Assembly: GCA_032164245.1 (NCBI GenBank)
Contig: JAVMKO010000001.1
Coordinates: 165,283,434-165,347,433, forward strand
Reading direction: 5' to 3'
Source: Sternotherus odoratus
Taxonomy: Eukaryota > Chordata > Testudines > Kinosternidae
Length of the DNA: 64,000 nt
Below the pieces are notes generated by a model, which ran no database searches, was not told the origin of the DNA, and saw only the letters and a list, made by a program, of their open reading frames with translations. Below, piece after piece: positions 22,578 to 34,278 of the stretch (positions are counted from its first letter, which is position 1; the number at the start of each line of letters is the position of its first letter). The position numbers and the translations under genes are program-made.

Positions 22578-23023
22578 TGTGACAGACCGCTCTCTCACCC
22601 CTCTGCAGGAACAGGCAGGGAACCCTTCTTTGCTCCAAACAGTGCTCTTTTATTAACAGTGCAGGACCCCACCACCAATATATACAGCTTTGTACAGTTC
22701 TTCAACTTACAGCTCTACAGCTCCCAGCTCTACAGACTCTATATAGTCCAGCTTACAGTTTACAACTCTAAATAGTTCTTAACACACAGCTCTAACTAGC
22801 TCCAAACCACCACCACTCTATACCATCCCCACCACACTGGGCTTGCTTCCTGGCAGGCCTTTTATCCCCCTGAGGAGGCTGCCAGGTGCCACTCATCAAG
22901 GCTGATTGCCCTGCAAGCCAGGTGGCTAATTAGCCTTTCTGCAAGGGAGGTTTGCAGGCTTCTGCTCCCTCTTAAAGGGCCGGCAGGGCTGGCTCAGGCA
23001 CTCCTGGCCAGCACCCTGCCACA
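22578..23023 (-). mobile_element. Solo LTR, 446 bp, 4-bp target duplication GTCC
   Basis: On the minus strand it runs from TGTGGCAGGGTGCTGG to GGTCTGTCACA, with TG...CA ends, and is flanked by GTCC on both sides (22574-22577 and 23024-23027). Inside, in order on the minus strand, are a TATA-like ATAAAAGG (near 22862), a run of short TACAGCTCT-like direct repeats, and the polyadenylation signal AATAAAAGAG (near 22650). This is the plan of a retroviral LTR with U3, R and U5. A 4-bp duplication fits class I endogenous retroviruses. No internal retroviral sequence is attached, so the provirus was lost by LTR recombination. Confidence 0.85.
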
Positions 23024-25485
23024 GTCCCCTCTCTAGTTCTCTGTCCACCTTTGGATTTTTTTCTGCTTCTCCTTCTTCCTTTGGGTGAGATGACCATTTT
23101 CTATAAGGGACGGGAATTTTCTTCTATGAGGAAGCAGCCAGGGGCAAATAGTTGTGATGTTTGGAGGAGTTTTGCATTTTGTCCACCATAACGATGGGGA
23201 TGGAGCTGTTGAAGAATCCGCAGCTGACGTATTCATCCTCCTCTGCTTGTAACATTATTCTCCTTTTGCTTTGTAGTGCTGTAGTCTCGGCCACCCAGTG
23301 ATATGTCTGGAATAATATGGAGGCTCACATCTTCCATCAAATATGGCCATTTAAGGGCAAATTTTCAAAGGGTAAAGGCCCATTTGTACTCAGTCAAAAA
23401 TGCAAGACAACATTAATGTATGCAAAATTGCATTTAGACCTATTCTTGAAGGGGTGTCCCAGGGCAGCAGTGAGGAAACACTTGTCATGTCAGCTACACA
23501 CACACACTCACTTTTGTTATCTATTCTTTGCAATTTACGAAACACATGTAAAGACTGCTCTCTTGGACAGATCTCTTCACCTCCTTGGGCCTAAAATGGA
23601 GAGAATCCTGGTCCACCCCCCCCAGGGGCACTGAGACTTTTAATTAATGTTTGTAAATCTCTGTAGTAGTCTCATGTAGTAGTCTCATCTAATCAGAGCA
23701 CCTGAAGCCCATTTAGAACTGAGGCTGGCTGGTAGGAACTGGGAGTAAGAAGGTGTGTTGTGGGAAGACTGAGAGAAAGAAGGTGCGCAGTGAAAGACCC
23801 AGTAGGACAAGCATGGTCAGATATCAAGGAGGGTGCTAGGAGGCACTGTTTGGAGAAATAGCCCAGGGAAGGGCTATAGCTCCAGTAATATAGGAAAATT
23901 ACTTGTTGCTGGTGCTTTTAGGATCCCTGGGCTGGAATCCGGAGACTAGGGTGGGCCCGGGTTCCACCCAACCCTCCCCTCTACAAAAATGCTCCTTGAA
24001 TAGGAAGACGGACTAAAGAGGGTTCTTACACCAAAGCCATTAACTGGCCGATGATGAAGGTAGCTCAGTAAGCTGTAACCCTTGCCTCTAGGAAGGGAGA
24101 GAAGCTACGTTGAGGGTCACAGCAAACCTCTGAGGCAAACCCTAACCACCTAAAAATGCAGGACCCCCCTGAGACAAAGCTGGAACTCTGCCACAGCTCA
24201 TACAAAGTAAGTAATATTCTCTCTAAAATACACTGAAGAAATACTATTGCATTTTAAGTACTCTCCATTTCCCTCTGCTCTTTCATTATGGTTGTTCTTA
24301 ATACAAATGTGATCTTTTGCCCCAGACGCCAAGATCTGAACTAGCTAAAATGAATGTGACATTCACGGAGCATGACATTTATCAGCAAACTAACAATCAC
24401 AATACGGAAAAGCTGGTGTAAGCTGTTAGGAAATTATATTTAAAAGTTGACTGAGACAGGCTGCTTATGGTCGTATAATCTACATCTTTGTGGGCCATAT
24501 GCTACTCTTGATAAGCAAACACCAAGGGGATTTATGCATGTGGATTGAGGGTTTAGAAAGTGCTCCCAGTTGTCGTTCAGGTTAATGGTGAGTCCTCTGT
24601 GCACTCAAATATAAAGGCAGATCGCTGAATTATAATAGTTTGGGAACATGCTCTCTCTCAAACCAAGCCAAGTGACAATGTTTTTATAAAGCTTTTCAAT
24701 AAACATCAGTCTTATTTAAAAAATTAGACATTATTTTGTGCCCAGTAGAAGAAACTTGTACATACTTTAAACATGGTAGACATATGGTTAGCACTTTACA
24801 ATTTATATTATTTATAAAATTAATCAAAGTAACATGGCTTATAAATCATGTCCTCCTTTCAGCAAAGTAACTATATATTATGAATCAAGTTTTACTCCAT
24901 CACACTGGGGTGCTACTATATAGCGTGTGTGTTTAATATTGTTACCCCTTTATCAAGCAAGAACAGATTTGGGGACTCTCCAGGTTGTTGTCTTGGAAGC
25001 AGAAATTGGTGACATGGAATCAGGGTACTTTCTTAATGTAATTTATTTATTTATGAAATGTGCATGGGTCTTGTGTCCTCGAAGGGAGATAATTCCCTTT
25101 TTACAGACACCTCTAGAGATAGAGCCGCCCTGGGCCTCTGTGTTTCCCTAGGATCTCACAATTCTAAATTACTTCATTTTCTCTTTCACCCTAAGTTTAC
25201 ACCTGGGAAGCTCCTCTACCTCAAAGCCTCTCATCTGAGACCAAATGCTTAAAAATAAGTCTAGGTATCCACGCACCTTCTGAAAGTAGATACTTTGTAA
25301 TAGAAAAAAAACAGAGATCTTTAACTGCCAGACAAACGTGCTCTAACCCACATTGTTTCATTAATGTGTGGGTGGGTATTTATATGTCAATGACCCCTAA
25401 TGGACATATCAATATATCTGTATGTAGGCAGGTATGTCTACAATGTAAACTAAAGGAAAAATCATGCTATGTACAAAATCTGAGG
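23024..25485. other. Intron 3, possible retroelement relic at about 23.85-24.19 kb
   Basis: 'ctgggctggaatccggagac' followed by 'tagggtgggcccgggttcca' recalls internal sequence common to reptile LTR elements, but no frame survives. The rest is unassigned AT-rich intron. Confidence 0.3.
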
Positions 25486-25566
25486 GTCTGATTTTTCAGA
25501 AGCTGAGCATCTGTAGCTCTTATTGACGTCAAATGGAATTGTGAGTGTTCAGCAATCTGGTCCTGT
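25486..25566. repeat. Palindromic MITE, family P2
   Basis: 'ggtctgatttttcagaagct' plus 'gagcatctg' on the left and 'gtgttcagcaatctggtcct' on the right are inverted-repeat remnants around 'attgacgtcaaatgga'. Confidence 0.5.
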
Positions 25567-26930
25567 ATCTGTATCCCTTTATATACAGATACAATTATTC
25601 TGTGGTCTTGGCCCCCCAGTTAACTTTACAAGCTGGGATGCATTATGATCTATTTAGTAGAGCTGGTCAGAAAAAATCCAATGAAACTTCTTTTTTGGAC
25701 AGAATTTGCTGATTTGTTGAAATCAAAACATTCTGTGGAAATGTGCCGATGAAGTGCCGGAGGAGCTCTGGACCCTGCCTGGTTTCCTGGCAGCTTGCAT
25801 GGCCACATCCAACGTCTATTCCTCCAGGGCCGGGAACACCAGAGCTTCCAGAGAGAAATCAGTTAAAAGGTCCTAACATTCCTGTGAAACTCAGAGCAAT
25901 ACCTGGTGAAGCTAATACTGTCAAGTGAAAGGAGCCAGATACAGAGAAGCCTAGGGCCCCACGACAAAATAAAAGCATGACAAGTAAGTAAAAAAACACA
26001 CAAATGGGGCCTTTATGGATCTGGTTCCACTTGAACTGTTTGAATGGCCCTTTTCAAGGCCTTGGCCAATGTACATCAGCTGAAGATCTGCCCCAATCCC
26101 TCTGGCTGGAAAGGAAGGAAGAGGGGGAGAGAGAGAGACCATTGTTGTAATTACTGTATATTGGGAGGCATTCCAATACTATCGCGATGTGCACCGGTGT
26201 TAGAACCTAAAACGACATGGATAGAACATTGTTTTCAGTGTGCAACACAATACATTTACTTATTGCTGAAGATTTCCCTTCATCTTTTGTTCTTTCGGTG
26301 TTTCTGTATTGAAGTGGTAACCATTTTTTATTAATTGTGATGCTCCTTTGTATACATTTTAATTTTAGGGTGCAACCTTAGCTTAATGTTAATAAGATAG
26401 TTTTGGTCTCTTGATTTTACATACACTCAAAACTATGGAACCACAGCCAAACATTAAATAAGAAGTAGATTGCTGGACCAACTGTCTATAAAGTAAAATT
26501 AATTGCTGTGTTATTTCTTTGTGGTTTTAAAATTGTCTTTATAGTTCAGTTATAGCTCTATGTCATGTAATAAAAGTTGCCAGTAATAAAAGTTCTGTGA
26601 GAGAAACATACCATTTTAGATACATTCCCTATTGCTTCCCCTTCCCCAACCTGGAAGTCAAAACACTGTGGAGAGAGTTGAGGCTTCAAATCTTGGCCTT
26701 GGTTATTGTGGGTAGCCCAGTCAATACTTGTGCAAGGGGACCCAGCTTTGCATGAGCCAGCCAAGATGATATATAATGGTGGTTGTTTTTTGGTTCAGAT
26801 AGGCACACAGAGCTTGCTTTGAAGTCACTGGGAACACTATGCATGTATCTAAACCCAATATTATTTAGTTATTGCACGTATAGGACCCCCAATACCATAC
26901 AATCAGAGTTCTCACCATTTTTAATGTATT
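25567..26930. other. Intron 3, nothing recognised
   Basis: No supported gene, RNA or repeat family. Confidence 0.35.
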
Positions 26931-27060
26931 TGTCCTCTTACAAGTCAACAGAGAGACTAAGTGACTTGCCCATGATCACATGGGAAGTCTGTGGCAGAGC
27001 CAGGAATTGAACCCACCTCTCCCGAGTTCCAGGGTGAGCATTTTATCTGCCTGCCTCCCA
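26931..27060 (-). repeat. MIR SINE, minus orientation
   Basis: 'agagagactaagtgacttgc' then 'ccatgatcacatgggaagtc' and 'ggcagagccaggaattgaac' followed by 'ccacct' is the reverse of the MIR core and tRNA-like B-box region. Followed by an (AT)n(GT)n tract at 27061-27083. Confidence 0.85.
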
Positions 27061-27083
27061 ATATATATATAATGTGTGTGTGT

Positions 27084-28094
27084 AGAAACTGTCTGAAAGA
27101 TTAAATGAAACAGTGAGACTGACTTTGCCCCCTCTGTCAGAATATTAAACAAGGACAGTGCTGCAGTAGATTGTTAGCACTTTGTCTCACAGCCAGCATT
27201 CAAGGTTTGATTAAGCTTAGCATGTACACTGTGCAGTCTACAGAAAATGACAACATGGAATATAATAGTTCCCCAGGCCCATTATCCACAGTGTGGGCCA
27301 AGTTACAAACCAGCCCCATGACTGATTAGGATCAATAACAAAGCTGACACCGGGTCCAGATTTGTTAGAGTTGAAAAATGGCACATGTGCCGTTAGTTTG
27401 GGATTACATTTGAGTTGCACCGTATATAGGTATTTAGGCTTCTGTCTCAGCACTGGTTTACGAGGCTGCAGTTTTCAGTCTGGTGACCTACTGTGACTTG
27501 ACACATTTCCTCACAGCAGGCCTAATGGAAGATTTCACACCCACGCACACTATAATGTGCTGTGTCACGCTCCCCCAGTGTATGTGAGTGCACTTTATGT
27601 GATGGGAGATACCAACCACAAAACCATAAGAGGTAGAAAAGGCTAGAAAAAATGGATACTGTGGAATCCTGGGACAAAGTAGCTTTCTGGCTGAGGTTCC
27701 ACGAATTTCAGCACCGGTTCAATCTTTATGTTTTCATGCATTTTCATGGCCTTTTTACTGGGGACTGGTATCTGTCTTTTTCGTTTCAAATTTAGTGTCT
27801 GTGATAAAGCATAGCCCACTAGGTGGCTGTTTCAAAATGAAATCAGGATGCCCATTATTACTAGTGCCATATACAGGGGATGCCAGTCTCTTACTGCAGC
27901 CTTTTGATTGGCGATGGTCACAAAGTCAAAAAGAATGAGAGGCTGACTTTGACTGGGATGCTCTGTGTCTGAATGAAACTACCTGTGTAGTACAAAAACA
28001 CAGCTAGGACATTTCATGAGCATTGTCCCATTTAAACTGTCCACTAGAAAGGTGGCTTCCAATTTATGTGGGCTCCATCGGTAGTGTGAGACTT
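27084..28094. other. Intron 3, nothing recognised
   Basis: No supported feature. Confidence 0.3.
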
Positions 28095-28383
28095 TGACTT
28101 ACCTAGTCTACCCTGGGGAGGGAGAGGGGAAATTGACCTAAGATACACACCTTCAGCTACGGGAATAGCGTAGCTGAAGTTGACGTATTTAGGTTGACAT
28201 ACCATGGTGTCTTTATGGCGCTGAGTCGATTGCTGCCGCTCTCACGTCGACTCCGCCTGCACCTCTCACGGCGGTGGAGTTCCAGAGTCGATGGGAGAGT
28301 GCTCAGGGATCAATTTATCTATCAACCCCCAAAAGATCGATTGCTACCCGCTGATCTGGTGGGTAGTGTAAATGGCCCGCAGT
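28095..28383 (+). repeat. Palindrome-rich MITE, family T1 copy 1
   Basis: 'ttcagctacgggaatagcgt' followed by 'agctgaagttgacgtattta' forms an internal hairpin. Then come a CpG-rich centre ('gctctcacgtcgactccgcc') and a tail 'gatctggtgggtagtgtaaa'. A second copy lies at 50401-50691 in the opposite orientation. Comparing the two gives ends near CTAAGGCTTGGTCTACACT and its inverse, so it is probably a non-autonomous DNA transposon. A 63-codon open frame inside is spurious. Confidence 0.75.
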
Positions 28384-28391
28384 AATGTGGG

Positions 28392-28485
28392 GCCAGATTC
28401 TCTGTCAGTGTAATGGGTTCAGCTCCAGGGAATTGAGAAGTTTCACTCATTTATAGCAATACAGAATTTGGCTCAGAGTCCCTGA
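28392..28485. repeat. Palindromic MITE, family P3
   Basis: 'ggggccagattctctgtcag' at the left and 'tacagaatttggctcagag' at the right are inverted-repeat remnants. It directly follows the T1 copy. Confidence 0.5.
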
Positions 28486-28751
28486 CCACGTGCTGAATCT
28501 TCCACACACACATGCATGCACTGCCTGCTACACTCAGATTAGTGCTAATGTTTAGGGGCTTTTTTTTATTGTTGCATCTCCTTATTACTCCAGAGTGCAG
28601 TTTTTAATACATCTTGCTTTCAATCTGACTGAGCACAAAATTCTTTGCATTCAGGAGGTGCAGACTTCCTGTGCATCCTCCCTGTGTCATGGCTATTTTG
28701 CACAGTGGAACCAAACTGTTCAGCTGCACTAAGGGCTCACCATACCTGATG

Positions 28752-28776
28752 TGTGTGTGTGTGTGTGCGCGCGCGT
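28752..28776 (+). repeat. (GT)n(GC)n microsatellite
   Basis: Alternating purine-pyrimidine tract, gtgtgtgtgtgtgtgt then gcgcgcgcg; the GC part is a potential Z-DNA former. Confidence 0.9.
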
Positions 28777-30661
28777 TTGTATTGGGAGGGGGAAAGGGTC
28801 AGGACTATTTACCCCTGGAGGAATGGCTGGTTTTATGACATTGATTCTACCTCCAGATGGTGTTGTGTGAAAATGTAAAGCAATGAACTTTATTACACCA
28901 AATATTTGGGACCACTACCCAGCTAACAATATTGAATCTTCATTGAAGCCGCAGATCCAGCACACCAAACACCCTGCTGTAGGTATTTTAATCGTTTTGT
29001 GAGTTGTGCCTTTTTAAGACTAAATGGGATAAAAGGAAGGGTGGTTACATTTTTTCTGCTGGCTAATCTGTGAAAACTAATCAGATCAAATAACGGAGTC
29101 CTGACCAAAGAGAAGTGTGTGTTCCTGGGCTGGTACTCTGAGTCCTTGGAAGCAGTCAGCTCAGATCTGAGGCGTGGGAACATGGAGTACAGTACTAGGA
29201 TGTTGTATCCTCCTCTGTGTTTGACTAGCCTGGAATATTTACAGTTTCATTGGTGTTTTGGATATTAAACCCACACCAAGCAGGAGATGGAGTTTATTGC
29301 TGTATTTCTACTTCAGAGCTGCTCGGAGAAGATAGACGCACTCTAATGCTTGATTTAAAAAGCTGCAATAGTGTGGCTGTCGTCAGTGACTCTGCTTTTA
29401 AAATACAAGGCTCGGATGAAATTAAAGACTCGTCTTGACCTTTTGAAAGCCTTTAGAAAATACATCCTGTTGAACAGTGGAATTCCTCCTTTCATTCTGG
29501 CCTGCAGATGGGTCTCTCTCCAGTGAGGCTGCGGTGTCACTGGTAGATTTGCTTGCAATTTCCTGAGTAGCAGTAGGGGGCAGGCAGCAAAAGGGGAGTG
29601 TTCCAGCTGAGCCTCCTGCTGCCGCTTCACTTGAATTAAGTCTCTGCAAGATATTTTGCTGCTGCAACCAGGAGCCCAGGGGAAGGCTAGTGGTAGAGGC
29701 TGGGACGGGGAGGGTTCTTTTATGGCTTTGGGCTGAGTGTGGGAGAGGCAAACTGCAAGTGTATCAACATTTACAGCGTGTCTTACGTTTTTAGATATAT
29801 CAAGTGTTCTTTTTGGCTCGGTTGTTTCCAAATTAAAGGGACTGGTCAACTAGAAAATCACATTTTGTGCTGGAGTTTCGTCTTTTCTTTCCATGTGACA
29901 GCTAAAATCCCTATAGCTGCAAATGTTAGCAAACCAGAAATCCTTTCCAGCTTGCTTATCTGAGCCTTTGAGAACACTTTGTGCAGAGTCAGCTTTATTG
30001 TGCCTCTAGTAGTTGGTTTCTCCAGTGCTGAAAAAGACCCTTATAAATATCAGCCGGGGGGAGGGAGGAGGGGGGGGGAAAGGGAGAACAGTCATCTCAA
30101 GTGAATCCGGCTGCACTGTGCATCCTGCATTACAGCTGATTCTGTCTCCCTGTCCTGCTGCATCACATTTTCAGGTGGTGTCTCCTCAGAATGGGGAGCA
30201 GCAATCATTGGTTGGTAGGACTGGGGGGAACATTGTTCTCCAGGTGCAGCCCCCTGGACCTTTCTGCTCCTTAGAGAAAAGTGTCTCGCAGGGAGGAGAC
30301 GCTAGAGACAACAGGGGTGTTTACTTGAGTAGGGAAGGGGTGACCATGGGCCAGCTTGGGCTGTTACATTATCCAAACAGGGGAAAGTGGGGAGTTGGAA
30401 CTAGAGCAGGCGCTGAGCTGCTGGGCTCTGCATAAGCTGGCAGGCTGTACGTCCATCTCTGGTGGCCCAGCCTGCTCACTTTGACCTTCCCTCCATCCTA
30501 GGGAAAACCAAGTCAAGTCCTGGGCAGCTGGGATCCCTCTCTGTGCCCCTTAGGAGGCAGGGGAGTGGAGCAGGGCCCAGAGCATCAGTGGCTGCAGTGG
30601 AACCTTGTAGAGTGGACCTAAATTAACAAGTGGGGCTGGGAGGGGGCTAAATGATTTGTGC
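28777..30661. other. Intron 3, unassigned; G-rich near 30.05 kb
   Basis: The longest open frame (29355-29849 minus, 164 codons) overlaps others on both strands and shows no domain. A G-rich tract 'gggggggaaagggag' lies near 30071-30086. No supported feature. Confidence 0.35.
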
Positions 30662-31190
30662 TGTCAGTGTTGCCAACTCTCTCCTGATTTTCCCAGGAAG
30701 GATGGGACCCGGGCTGGACCCAGCCTGCCATGAGGTGCAAAGCTCTGGCTCACAACCAATCGGAGGTCTGCCTGGGGGAAAATGTCCTTTGCTTGGCCAG
30801 CTACTTGTCCCCTTACCCAGCCCGTCCTGAGGTTCAGCAACCAATCAGAGGTGCTGCAGGCAGACCTCTTGCTTCCTCCTGCTCCTCTTCCCCCTCCCCT
30901 GCTCTTAGCAGCCCAAAGCTGTTCTCACAGGAGAGGAGGAGGGTGCTAAGGAGCCCAGCATCTCAGTGCAGCTCCCCTCTTACCTGCCTGTACCCCTCCA
31001 GTGAGCACTGGGGACCGGACAGTTCCTCTGCTCCTCCTCGCGATAGCACCTGCCTGGGAAGGGACAGGGGGGAGGTGAAGAGCCTCTTGAGCTGCTCCCT
31101 CAGGTGTAAGGGGCAGAGGGACCTTGCTCCAGGCCCCCCAGGCCTGGGAAGAGGGGGTGAAGAACTCCAGGAGGAGCAGAGATGAAGCTG
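30662..31190 (+). repeat. GC-rich TE-like block with two CCAAT boxes
   Basis: Starts 'cagtgttgccaactctctcc', the end of a hAT-like family also seen at 9185-9295. Two nearly repeated segments follow, each with CACAACCAATCGGAGG- or GCAACCAATCAGAGG-type motifs (30758-30772 and 30837-30851) next to 'tctgcctg' or 'tgctgcaggcagacct'. The right end is not seen. Promoter-like content is probably part of the element. Confidence 0.4.
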
Positions 31191-33210
31191 GGGTAGGACA
31201 TGGAACTGAATGGGGGCTGGGTGGGGACAGGAGTATTTGCTGGGCAGGGGATGGGCAGATGGGGGGAGGGGGGATGAGAGCTCCTGCAGGGAGGCCAAAA
31301 TCCACTTAGCCAGGACATTTGGGAGTGCGGGTGACACTCTGTCACACCCACGCAGGGGGCGAGCAGGGGGAGTTAAAATAAAGACCAAACCCCACCAAGG
31401 TAGTCTTCAAAAAACAAAAGCCCCCTCATGATTGGGGGGGGGGGTGTCTGATGCTCTCTCCTACCCCCTCCAAGCCGAAACTGATTGGGCAAAGTACTCT
31501 CCTGACCATCTGTCAACGATTACACAGTGGATTTATTTTATGGACATCATGTGGAAACGGTCTTAAAATGAATGTCACACATGTTGATGGGAGGTGTCAC
31601 CCATTGGGAGGTTTGAGAACTGAGCGGTATGAGCAGGAAAATCTCTGTGTGTTTACAACATAGAGGTTTCACTTTCATAATATTGCAGCAGAACCACTTT
31701 GGATAAGGAGGAGATGTTCGTGTAAGGAGTGTACATTGGGGGGGCCATAGTTCAAATGGTGGTCACAGGGATTCTACTGTGTGTCTGATGGGTGGAATTT
31801 GCAGAAGGGGTCAGCACTGGTCTGTTACATGTGACATAATACACAGCACATACAAACCTCAGAGAGGGAGTTTGTATAGAACGGGGAGGCTATATCTAAC
31901 ATGCAATTATAATGGGGGACTGTAAATAAAATGTAACATGTTTGGGGAGTTACTATAATCATGCATTTCAGGGGTGCAGGGGAAAGAAAAAATCTTCAAT
32001 TAGAATGATACTTGCTGGGTAAGGAGTATGGGCCATACTGGCTATTTTATTTCCCTATTTTAAGAGCTCCATAGTTGTCAGAACTGTGAGTTAAACATTT
32101 AATAAAGTATAACTACGTGAAGCTATATCACATCTCCTTGTTTGGTCTAATCAAATGCAAAGTTTGAATTTACACTTTAGGCGGCTTCTGATCCAACATA
32201 ATCTAAAATACCCTACCTCCCCATCTAGAAAAGCATATATGGAATGCAGAGAAAGTCATCTCTGGTTTTTGTTTTCTTCTCTTTTGTTACCATTCCGTAG
32301 CAAATGAACTGTTTTATTGGAATGTATAAGGTAAGATTTATGATCAGTTACAATTTTTAAATTGTTGATTAATACTGGATACCCATCAACTTTGGCACTG
32401 TCTATTTAACAAGGATTGAACAAGGACCAGATGCCATAGGTAAATGAGAAGCAGAGCACTGCATTTCTAAATCACTGGTTCAAATTCAGATGAAGTCACT
32501 AGTGTGCAGTGACCAAAAGTTATTACCATCTGACAACTGTTTGGTATGCCGTGTAGTACACTTGCTAGGAGGGTGATGCCCTCATCAAGGGTTTTAACTG
32601 ACACTCTTGTCAGCTTCATTATATCAAATTGGCAATGATATCAAATTATTATCCAATGCCTAGAAATTAGCGCACCAAAACAGGAAAATTGGGTACCTTT
32701 GATCCTCCCACGAACACTTCCGATGGGTGATCGAGGGAAGGAAATCTGAGTTCTCGTGCTGGCAATTCTCTAACACATGCTTCATATATTGCCATAACAA
32801 AGGTTTGGTACAATTTGCATAGCATTTTCCCTACCAACTGCAGCCCAAACATTTCACAGTTTTACTTATAAAGAATTTCAGAGGGTGGGAGAAATGAAAG
32901 AGGCATTGGTACGGGAAAAACGATGAGTTTTCAGCTGAGTCTTGAAAGGAGGTAGGCATGGGAAAGTGGTTTTTAGGGAGAAAAAAAGAAGAAAACTGGA
33001 GCTGCAATGGTGAGGTTGTGGGGCATACCACAAAGGAGTGGCATTTCAGACAGCCTCTTGTATCAGTATATCATGATACATGATGGAAATTCTGTGCTTT
33101 GAGGTTCCCTTTGGCATATGGGGCCTGGTTCTATGGATATGCTATTAATTCTCCATTTGTTATGGAACCCTTAGCTTTCCGTCTATGGGTCAGTTCACTC
33201 CCCCATACCA
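31191..33210. other. Intron 3, includes LINE 3' relic near 32.84-33.03 kb
   Basis: 'gatgagttttcagctgagtc' plus 'ttgaaaggagg' near 32920 resembles the L3-type LINE 3' region also seen at 4.6-5.5 kb. Poly-G lies near 31435-31443. 32440-32520 has a weak tRNA-like 'ctggttcaaattc' B-box and could be a SINE, but I could not support it. Confidence 0.35.
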
Positions 33211-33316
33211 GTCATGAGATTTATGCTCCTAAACATCTGTTAGTCTACAAGGTGCTACAAGACTCTTTGTTGCTTTTACAAATCCAGACTAACATGGCCA
33301 CCCCTCTGATACTGGA
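33211..33316 (+). repeat. Penelope-like element tail, degraded
   Basis: 'tttatgctcctaaacatctg', 'ttagtctacaaggtgctaca', 'agactctttgttgctttta' and 'ccagactaacatggccaccc' match the 3' tail of a repeat widespread in turtles and crocodilians that I link to Penelope-like retroelements. In intact copies a hammerhead ribozyme lies just upstream. Here the GAAA reads GAGA and the CTGATGA box is gone. Confidence 0.6.
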
Positions 33317-33984
33317 CAGTCATGAGATGACATTCTTCTAACATAAAGGATGCCAACAATAAGATATTTAACAATGTATATCCAATTAACCTAACAAGCA
33401 AATTAAACCTTGAATCTGTTGGTTATATACTAGTGTGAAGGATACCTTAGAAATGTCTACACAGAACGCTGGCCACAAGGATGATGGAATTTTTGTGGTA
33501 GCTCACATTTGAACGTAGTATTTAATTAAGCCTTGTCCAAAGGGGAAAACATAACCCCTTTTTAGTTGAGTTAGTGATTATAGCTGCTCCCTTTGATTTT
33601 TTTCCCCCCAGGTCCCCTACAAACATGAAGCACTTCAGCAAACTAGCTCCAGACCACATTCTCCTTAAGGACAAGCAAAACAATTACGTGGTTTCTTTCT
33701 TTGAGCTTTTATGACAGCTGCCAGATCATTGCTAATTTGCAGCAGTTTGTTGAGATACACTTTGGGTGGGGTTTGCCCATCCTTCACAATGCTGATATCC
33801 TGTCACTTGGTGTATAAGGTAGAACAAGTCCCAAATCTCAGAGGTAAAATGGGGAAAAAAACTAAAAACAGTCTCTACTGACTAATGAGATCTGCCTTGA
33901 ATGTTACACAGAAGTTATTTAAGCATGATTTTAAGTGATATGGGACTAAACTGTTGACACAAAAGGCATATGAAAGGCCAAATA

Positions 33985-34105
33985 CTGCTGTCAGCTAACA
34001 CCAGTGCAAATCTGCACAATCTCTTTTCACTTTTGTTGAATTGCTCAGGATTTACAAAATCACTCCACTGAGGTGTAAAACTGGTGAGATCAGAATCAGG
34101 CCCTC
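33985..34105. repeat. Palindromic MITE, family P3
   Basis: 'ggccaaatactgctgtcagc' plus 'taacaccagtg' on the left and 'aggtgtaaaactggtgagat' plus 'cagaatcaggccc' on the right are imperfect inverted repeats. Confidence 0.6.
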
Positions 34106-34226
34106 AGCCTGGATTAGCTGGAGCTTGTGAGGTTTGTAATATAAAAGCACTACATCAATACAATTATAACAGCCCAGTCTAGATGTCACTGGAGCAGCAT
34201 TTCTCAGCTGGTGAGTCACAGCCCCT

Positions 34227-34230
<4 letters not shown>

Positions 34231-34269
<39 letters not shown>

Positions 34270-34278
34270 TGTGTGTGA
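34231..34278 (+). repeat. (GT)n microsatellite, about 48 bp
   Basis: Nearly pure GT dinucleotide repeat with one GA interruption near 34268. Confidence 0.95.

Noticed and set aside
29355..29849. 164-codon open frame on the minus strand
   Set aside because: Overlapped by other frames, low-complexity composition, no domain and no splice or promoter context; lies in intron 3.
30730..31388. Several overlapping frames of 83-151 codons on both strands
   Set aside because: Caused by GC-rich, stop-poor composition; proline- and serine-rich with no domain.
32440..32520. tRNA-like B-box suggesting a tRNA gene or SINE
   Set aside because: Only 'ctggttcaaattc' fits; no A-box at proper spacing and no cloverleaf.
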